From Collinsella aerofaciens (lineage in GTDB: Bacteria > Actinomycetota > Coriobacteriia > Coriobacteriales > Coriobacteriaceae), in contig NZ_JAQLDQ010000024.1 in the NCBI RefSeq assembly GCF_028209395.1, forward strand, positions 1 through 26,473: a stretch of DNA of 26,473 bases. The letters run 5' to 3'. The notes under the pieces were generated by a model. The model was not told where the DNA came from and ran no database searches. It saw only the letters and a list, made by a program, of their open reading frames with translations. The number at the start of each line of letters is the position of its first letter. Positions within the stretch are counted from its first letter, which is position 1. The translations under genes were made by a program, and so were the position numbers. Of this stretch, positions 22,392 to 26,473 are shown one piece after another.

Positions 22392-22652
22392 GTTGGCCTC
22401 CAAAATCGGGGCATTCGGCGCTTACGACCAGCATCCCGCACCGCCATGACCGCGACAACGCAATCGCTGGCAATAGCCACAAAGTTTCTTTTGCTCAAAA
22501 GCTGTCGAAAAGCTCAACAACTCCCCTACCAGCACTTTCTCTGAGCTTTTTTCGCCAGCAATCTTTTGGCCTTCCACCCTTACGCCAACTGACCAAAATC
22601 TAACCAAAAGCTTGACGAAAATTGTGAAGACAGGGACCCCACATAAACAAAC

Positions 22653-22675
22653 GTGCCGCCCCAAAAGGGCGGCAC
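22653..22675 (-). terminator. Intrinsic terminator, end of 3' element copy 1
   Basis: 9-bp stem GTGCCGCCC / GGGCGGCAC with a 5-base loop. On the minus strand it is followed by GTTTGTTTATG. A near-identical terminator occurs at 23565-23588. It ends the transcript of the 22843-23472 gene. Confidence 0.8.
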
Positions 22676-22824
22676 ACAAACTTAATTATCAGCTTTTCTG
22701 CAGTGAGCACGCGACGACCCAACGCCGGAGCTCGGGGCGGGAGGCCGTGTTGCCTTCCCTCAACGCGACCCTGCGAAGCCGTGAGCGGAGAGGGAAGGCA
22801 ACACGGTCTCCCGCCCCGAGCTCC
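22653..22824 (-). repeat. Conserved 3'-UTR element, copy 1 (long hairpin, linker, terminator)
   Basis: Arms 22727-22761 and 22790-22824 pair at 34 of 35 positions around a 28-base loop. A conserved linker (22676-22726, with AGCTTTTC, GAGCACG and GACGACCCAACGCCGG blocks) and the terminator follow on the minus strand. The loop, linker and terminator are shared with copy 2, but the middle of the stem differs in sequence. It starts 18 bases after the stop of the 22843-23472 gene. Confidence 0.8.
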
Positions 22825-22842
22825 GAAGTCGGCGAAGGCAGG

Positions 22843-23472
22843 CTACATGCCCGCGAGGCCCCGAGATGCGGTGGCACACATAAACGCCAGGACCAGGATC
22901 ACGAGTGAGCCCGCGATGTCGACCAGCACGCCCATTACGCGACGCTCAAACAGCCAGCTCTCAAAGTGCGGGGCGACGTTGCGCCAAACACGCCACAGCA
23001 AAATACCCATACCAATCACGCCCGGAATATTGAGCAGTAGGATCTCGGAGCACAGAAGGCCAATCAGGTTGCCGGCGGCAAAACCAGCGTCGCCCTCGCA
23101 GTATTTGCGATAGACCATGTATAGCATGTACGCCGCAAACGGCTGCAGGCACGCAGAGATAAACGTGACCACCATCGAGGGGTCCTGCGAAAAGACATCG
23201 GTGAGCTTATCCACGCTCGTGGCGTCCTTCGAGGCCAGGAACAAACCGATGACCACCACGGGCACCACACCCAAGATGACCTCGACCATCGTGAACAGCT
23301 TGGCAGTCAAGTCCTCACTCGCCGAATTCAAATGAGGCGCCCACTCAGGATGAGCATGCGCACCGGCTTTCTTCTTATCGGCACGCTCTGCCTTGCCGCC
23401 CTCAACAACCCGACGCTCAGGATCCTTACGAGTCCCAGCAGCAGCCACCCGAGCCCGAGATTTCTTACCCAT
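22843..23472 (-). CDS. Four-helix membrane protein of unknown function
   Basis: A 209-residue protein without a family I recognise. The first 55 residues are hydrophilic and strongly basic (KKSRARVAAAGTRKDPERR, AERADKKKAGAHAHPEW). Four hydrophobic segments follow: about 66-85, 103-123, 132-160 and 180-203 (VDIAGSLVILVLAFMCA). No catalytic or transport motif is seen. The ATG at 23470-23472 has GAGG about 9 bases upstream; the preceding in-frame codons lack a better site. Its transcript would carry the long-hairpin 3' element, which the rubrerythrin gene next door also carries. Confidence 0.8.
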   Translation of the reverse strand: MGKKSRARVAAAGTRKDPERRVVEGGKAERADKKKAGAHAHPEWAPHLNSASEDLTAKLFTMVEVILGVVPVVVIGLFLASKDATSVDKLTDVFSQDPSMVVTFISACLQPFAAYMLYMVYRKYCEGDAGFAAGNLIGLLCSEILLLNIPGVIGMGILLWRVWRNVAPHFESWLFERRVMGVLVDIAGSLVILVLAFMCATASRGLAGM

Positions 23473-23564
23473 AACCAACACCTCACAAGAGGAAACGAAT
23501 AGCCAACGCTACCCAGTGTACCCCCTAAGCAACGTCACCGCCCCAACTGGCCCCATACAAAAAC

Positions 23565-23588
23565 GTGCCGCCCCAAAAGAGGCGGCAC
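23565..23588 (-). terminator. Intrinsic terminator, end of 3' element copy 2 (rubrerythrin)
   Basis: 8-bp stem GTGCCGCC / GGCGGCAC with an 8-base loop, followed on the minus strand by GTTTTTGTATGG. It ends the rubrerythrin transcript and repeats the terminator at 22653. Confidence 0.85.
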
Positions 23589-23723
23589 ACAAACTTCTAA
23601 TCAGCTTTTCAGTAGCGAGCACGTGACGACCCAACGCCGGGGCGCGGGGCGGGGAGATACCTTTCCCTCGCGCGATCCTGCGGAGCCGTGAGCGAGAGGG
23701 AAAGGTATTTCCCCGCCCTGCGC
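23565..23723 (-). repeat. Conserved 3'-UTR element, copy 2 (long hairpin, linker, terminator)
   Basis: Arms 23642-23669 and 23696-23723 pair at 26 of 28 positions, the two others being G-T. The 26-base loop shares CGCGAYCCTGCGRAGCCGTG with copy 1, and the linker shares GACGACCCAACGCCGG. The stem interior (GATACCTTTCCCTC) differs from copy 1 (GGCCGTGTTGCCTTCCCTC), with both arms changed together. It lies 23 bases after the rubrerythrin stop. Confidence 0.8.
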
Positions 23724-23746
23724 TCCGCAGCAGCCAGCGCCAAGCG

Positions 23747-24286
23747 CTAGTAGTTCACCACCTGCTCCTCAAAGTACGCCTTCGGGTGGTTACACACCGG
23801 GCACACCTCAGGCGCCTCGGCACCAACGTGCAGGTGCCCGCAGTTCAGGCACTTCCACACCTTTACGCCCTCGCGCTCAAACACCTCACCCGACTCAATG
23901 CGCTCGACGAGCTTGTTGTAGCGCTCCTCGTGAGCCTTCTCGACGGCAGCGACGCCGCGGAACTTCGCGGCGATCTCGGCAAAGCCCTCCTTATCGGCGG
24001 TCTTGGCAAACTCGTCGTACATCTCGGTCCACTCGTAGTTCTCGCCCGCGGCGGCATCGCGCAGGTTATCCAGAGTGCCGGGAACGGCGCCATCGTGCAG
24101 ATACTTAAACCACAGTTTGGCGTGCTCGGACTCGTTGCCAGCCGTCTCGGCAAAGATGTTCGAGATCTGAACGTAGCCGTCCTTCTTTGCCTTGGAGGCA
24201 TAGTAGCGATACTTGGTGTGTGCCTGGGACTCACCGGCAAAAGCGGTCTCGAGGTTCTTCTTGGTTTGGGAATTCTCAAAATCCAT
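23747..24286 (-). CDS. rbr: Rubrerythrin
   Basis: A 179-residue non-haem iron protein that reduces peroxide in anaerobes. The ferritin-like diiron domain spans about 1-135 with Glu ligands in [23 protein letters not shown], the [10 protein letters not shown] block and [11 protein letters not shown]. The C-terminal rubredoxin-like domain has two C-x2-C pairs ([12 protein letters not shown] and [14 protein letters not shown]). Domain order and length are typical. The ATG at 24284-24286 has AAGGGAA about 9 bases upstream; a TTG six codons earlier overlaps that site. The leader (24287-24400) contains an 8-bp inverted repeat GGAAATCT/AGATTTCC at 24359-24396, but I see no clear PerR-like box. The gene carries the long-hairpin 3' element. 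Confidence 0.95.
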   Translation of the reverse strand: MDFENSQTKKNLETAFAGESQAHTKYRYYASKAKKDGYVQISNIFAETAGNESEHAKLWFKYLHDGAVPGTLDNLRDAAAGENYEWTEMYDEFAKTADKEGFAEIAAKFRGVAAVEKAHEERYNKLVERIESGEVFEREGVKVWKCLNCGHLHVGAEAPEVCPVCNHPKAYFEEQVVNY

Positions 24287-24400
24287 AGGTGTACTTCCCT
24301 TCAACGCATGCCGCCCGTAGGCTTCGAGCGGCCTCGTCTTTAGGATGCCCTCATGTCGGAAATCTAAACCTTACAATCCTGTTCTTCAGATTTCCACGGG

Positions 24401-25306
24401 CTAAATGCTCAGCCAGCGATCGCCCTCGGCTCGGCAAAAGCCCTCACGCTCCAGGTCGGCCAGAATGCCCGCGACAAGCTCGCGCTCGACCGGCCCGCGC
24501 CCAGCCGCCGCTTCCATATCGTTAACGCCCACCACGGCATCAGCAAGCGTAATCCCCGCCGGTTGGCCATCGCGCGCTGCCAGCAACATGCGCACGATAT
24601 GCGCGCGCTTTTGGCGACGTGAGCCCTCAAACTTTGATTGACGGCTATAGCCCGCCGAGCGCCTGGACGGATTGGGCAACGTCTTTTTTAGATATGCGCC
24701 GTAATCCAGCAACGCGTAATACCACGCGCGCGGCGTGTCGGCATCATCGAGCGGCACGGCAAAGGGAGCGATCTCGTCGGTCGCCGCACCGGGGGCCGCC
24801 GGACAGGCCGCCTGAATCAGCGGCACCAGCTCGCGGTCGGGAACAGCCGGTACATCGGGAAAGAAGTGATGCAGAAAGACCGTGCGCACGTTGGTCTCCA
24901 GATACACGCCTGGAAGGTCAAACGCAAACGACCGGATACCTTGCGCCGTTGCCGGGCCAATACCAGGCAGAGCGACCAAGTCACGCGTCTCACGCGGAAA
25001 CTCACCGTCCCAGTCCTCCACAACGCGCTGAGCGGCCTTGTGGAGCGCCAGAGCGCGTCGGTTGTAGCCCATGCCCTGCCAAGCGTCCAAAACATCGGAA
25101 GGCGCGGCTTGGGCAAGCGCCTGCACGGTCGGAAAGCGATCGAGCCACGCCGGCATACGCGTCTCCACGCGTGGCACCTGTGTTTGCTGCAACATGACCT
25201 CGGAAAGCCAAATGATGTACGGATCGCGCGTGCGGCGCCACGGAAGGTCGCGATAACGCAGGACCCCTTCCGAACGAATCATCGAACGAAAGGGGTCCTG
25301 AATCAT
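24401..25306 (-). CDS. mutY: MutY-like adenine glycosylase lacking the Fe-S cluster and NUDIX domain
   Basis: A 301-residue HhH-GPD protein. The MutY signature LPWRRTRDPYIIWLSEVMLQ (residues 21-40) includes catalytic Glu36, and QQTQV follows. The helix-hairpin-helix is LPGIGPATAQGI. The position of the MutY catalytic aspartate is occupied by Glu137 (YLETNVRTVFLHHFF). After the HhH-GPD domain there is no C-x6-C-x2-C-x5-C; only Cys168 and one cysteine near the end remain. The C-terminal 8-oxoG-recognising NUDIX-like domain is replaced by a short region of about 70 residues resembling a winged helix (RAHIVRMLLAARDGQ, LVAGILADLEREGF). It may act on A:8-oxoG or another lesion. The ATG at 25304-25306 has AAGGAG 7 bases upstream. 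It follows the Rrf2 gene by 21 bases, so the two form an operon. Confidence 0.85.
   Translation of the reverse strand: MIQDPFRSMIRSEGVLRYRDLPWRRTRDPYIIWLSEVMLQQTQVPRVETRMPAWLDRFPTVQALAQAAPSDVLDAWQGMGYNRRALALHKAAQRVVEDWDGEFPRETRDLVALPGIGPATAQGIRSFAFDLPGVYLETNVRTVFLHHFFPDVPAVPDRELVPLIQAACPAAPGAATDEIAPFAVPLDDADTPRAWYYALLDYGAYLKKTLPNPSRRSAGYSRQSKFEGSRRQKRAHIVRMLLAARDGQPAGITLADAVVGVNDMEAAAGRGPVERELVAGILADLEREGFCRAEGDRWLSI
25259..25300 (-). promoter_or_regulatory. Hairpin at the 5' end of the mutY-like coding sequence
   Basis: Perfect 11-bp inverted repeat CAGGACCCCTT / AAGGGGTCCTG (25290-25300 and 25259-25269), beginning 4 bases after the start codon, with a partly paired 20-base interior. In the mRNA it would sit within the first 16 codons and could slow initiation or couple translation to Rrf2. 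Confidence 0.5.
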
Positions 25307-25327
25307 ATCTATGCTCCTTATGCGGCG

Positions 25328-25813
25328 CTATTCCTCCCGGCATGTATACGCACAGGTGGCGTACTCGGGAAACGCTTCGCGGTCGGCGAACTTGGGATCG
25401 ACGGCCGGGAACTGGCGGTGAGCGACGATGTCGCCGAGCGAAACGGAATCGAGGTAGTCGCGCATCAATGCTTGAGCTCCGGCCCACAGGGGATGATAGC
25501 AGCACGTGCCCATGCGCGCACAGTCGCCATCGGGTGCGGTGCAATCATTCATAACCATAGGGCCCTGAACGGCCTCGACGACCTGACGAATGGTGACGTC
25601 GTCCGGACTGACCTTGAGACGCATGCCACCGTGGACGCCACGCAGGCTCTCCACAATACCGGCCTGGACCAAACCGTGCTGAATCGAGCGGGCAAACGAA
25701 TACGGAACATTGACCTCTTCGGCAGCGGTGCGAACAGAAAGCAAACGCTCCGGATCCTCGGCAAGCATCGCCAGCATACGAAGGGCGTAATCAGTCTTCC
25801 TCGATATGTCCAT
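25328..25813 (-). CDS. Rrf2-family transcriptional regulator with Fe-S-type cysteines
   Basis: A 161-residue regulator. The winged helix spans about 1-80 (MDISRKTDYALRMLAML, VRTAAEEVNVPYSFARSIQHGLV, wing GVHGGMRL). Cys91, 98, 104 and 105 lie in the loop that carries a [2Fe-2S] or [4Fe-4S] cluster in NsrR, IscR and RsrR, with spacing close to NsrR. It probably senses nitric oxide, oxidants or cluster status. The ATG at 25811-25813 has GAAAGGG 5 bases upstream. A promoter with TTCAAC and TATACT lies at 25973-26001. It heads an operon with the MutY-like gene, linking redox sensing to base-excision repair (inference). Confidence 0.92.
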   Translation of the reverse strand: MDISRKTDYALRMLAMLAEDPERLLSVRTAAEEVNVPYSFARSIQHGLVQAGIVESLRGVHGGMRLKVSPDDVTIRQVVEAVQGPMVMNDCTAPDGDCARMGTCCYHPLWAGAQALMRDYLDSVSLGDIVAHRQFPAVDPKFADREAFPEYATCAYTCREE

Positions 25814-26135
25814 TTTTCCCTTTCAAGGAATACGAACAGCTCGAACGAGCTCCGGGGCCGAGCTTGTGTCGAGACGCTAAATGACCGCTAGGACATCCAA
25901 ATGGTAAATCGGATATCCACTGAGTGCCGCGCTTGGAGCGAAATGCATCAGATGCGGCCTACAGTGCAATTTAGTATAACCTAACCCCCTGTCTCGTTGA
26001 ACAGGTGTTGCGCAACAAAGCTGTTGTTTAGACAGATATGCTTATTAGATTTTACTTGCGTTCCCGAAGGGGCGGGGATTCTGGGCGAAGATGCGCCAGG
26101 GCGATCGTTCTATCGAAACAAAGTGCATCAAACGC
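25814..26135. other. Intergenic region upstream of the Rrf2 gene
   Basis: No gene is seen. The region contains the Rrf2 promoter (25973-26001) and the 12-bp palindrome TGTTGCGCAACA (26006-26017) just upstream of its -35. The predicted leader of about 150 bases before the Rrf2 start is unexplained. Confidence 0.5.
25973..26001 (-). promoter_or_regulatory. Promoter of the Rrf2-mutY operon
   Basis: Minus-strand TTCAAC (25996-26001), 17-bp spacer, TATACT (25973-25978). Good spacing and a near-consensus -10. The TGTTGCGCAACA palindrome lies 5 bp upstream of the -35. Confidence 0.6.
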
Positions 26136-26160
26136 AAAAAGCCACGTCCGAAGACGTGGC
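26136..26160 (-). terminator. Intrinsic terminator of tRNA-Asp
   Basis: Perfect 8-bp stem GCCACGTC / GACGTGGC (26153-26160 and 26141-26148) with a TTCG loop, followed on the minus strand by TTTTTGCG. It starts 12 bases after the tRNA. Confidence 0.93.
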
Positions 26161-26171
26161 TTTAATTGCGT

Positions 26172-26249
<78 letters not shown>

Positions 26250-26295
26250 AGGCAGGCGTTCGCGTTTGTTTCCGCTCGCGTGCGCTGCGGGGATT

Positions 26296-26325
26296 AGTAT
26301 ACACAGAAGTCTGTCCGGCGCGCAA
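26296..26325 (-). promoter_or_regulatory. Possible promoter of tRNA-Asp
   Basis: Minus-strand TTGCGC (26320-26325), 18-bp spacer, TATACT (26296-26301). Transcription would start about 40 bases before the mature tRNA. Confidence 0.5.
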
Positions 26326-26386
26326 CAACTTTTTTGAAAAAAATTTTTCGGTCCCTCCGGGAGGGTCTCCGGGGCTGAGGGCGGAG

Positions 26387-26473
26387 GTTAAGTTTGCTGC
26401 TCTACAGTCCTGCGCAAGACGGAAAGCACATTAAGTGCTTTCCTTTGCGTGCTGAACTCGCGACAAACTTAAC
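26387..26473. repeat. Palindromic element at the right window edge
   Basis: Outer arms GTTAAGTTTG (26387-26396) and CAAACTTAAC (26464-26473) are a perfect 10-bp inverted repeat. Inside is a perfect 9-bp hairpin GGAAAGCAC-ATTAA-GTGCTTTCC (26421-26443). The element may extend past the window. It could be a terminator structure of an upstream minus-strand gene or a small dispersed repeat. Confidence 0.5.

Noticed and set aside
22493..22553. AAAAGCTC...GAGCTTTTTT as a plus-strand terminator
   Set aside because: The stem is only 8 bp with a loop of almost 30 bases and no plus-strand gene precedes it; likely chance repeats of AGCTTTT.

Overview
The window looks like chromosomal DNA of a high-GC gut actinobacterium of the class Coriobacteriia, most likely Collinsella or a close relative. 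This is inferred from the GC-rich codon use, the mannose-family PTS with SIS-domain deglycase-like genes, the HutC-type GntR regulators and many short intergenic hairpin repeats. No 16S gene or other marker is present to prove it. Apart from an IS remnant at the left edge and one GntR gene at 10463, every recognised gene lies on the minus strand.

Left part (1-11.2 kb). The 3' end of an IS110-family transposase (1-411) is followed by a structured non-coding stretch. Then comes a sugar-acquisition region. It holds a GntR/HutC regulator (839-1558), a YitT-family membrane protein and a HAD phosphatase. Next is an operon for a mannose-family PTS (IIAB fusion, IIC, IID) and a SIS-domain protein, preceded by an EamA-type transporter. 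A second SIS-domain gene (9264-10256) is divergent from a second GntR/HutC regulator (10463-11185). Both SIS proteins end in RRYMWKL-Y and keep a Glu and a His 16 residues apart, like the Glu/His pair of FraB/FrlB Amadori-product deglycases. My best reading is import and phosphorylation of an Amadori compound (fructoselysine- or glucoselysine-like) followed by deglycation. Two operator families fit two regulons. ACGT-N5-ACGT occurs before the first gntR, the PTS operon and the EamA gene. CATACAAGTTA-SATACA occurs on both sides of the SIS2/gntR2 divergent region.

Middle part (11.2-22.4 kb). This is mostly housekeeping: a GNAT acetyltransferase, a threonine-aldolase-like PLP enzyme, a PAP2 phosphatase, Mfd, endonuclease III, a half-size ABC exporter, RmuC and a small membrane protein. 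Three DNA repair genes (mfd, nth, rmuC) sit close together, and a MutY-like glycosylase follows further right.

Right part (22.4-26.5 kb). A four-helix membrane protein and a rubrerythrin each carry the same unusual 3' element: a long near-perfect hairpin followed by a conserved linker and an intrinsic terminator. An Rrf2-type Fe-S regulator and a MutY-like glycosylase without the Fe-S cysteines form a two-gene operon. A tRNA-Asp(GTC) with promoter and terminator closes the window, followed by a palindromic element at the right edge.

The most unusual material is intergenic: a family of hairpins with a GGGAC core and unrelated stems, a 119-bp element with 15-bp terminal inverted repeats, and the duplicated long-hairpin 3' UTR. 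No CRISPR array, phage or complete mobile element was seen.
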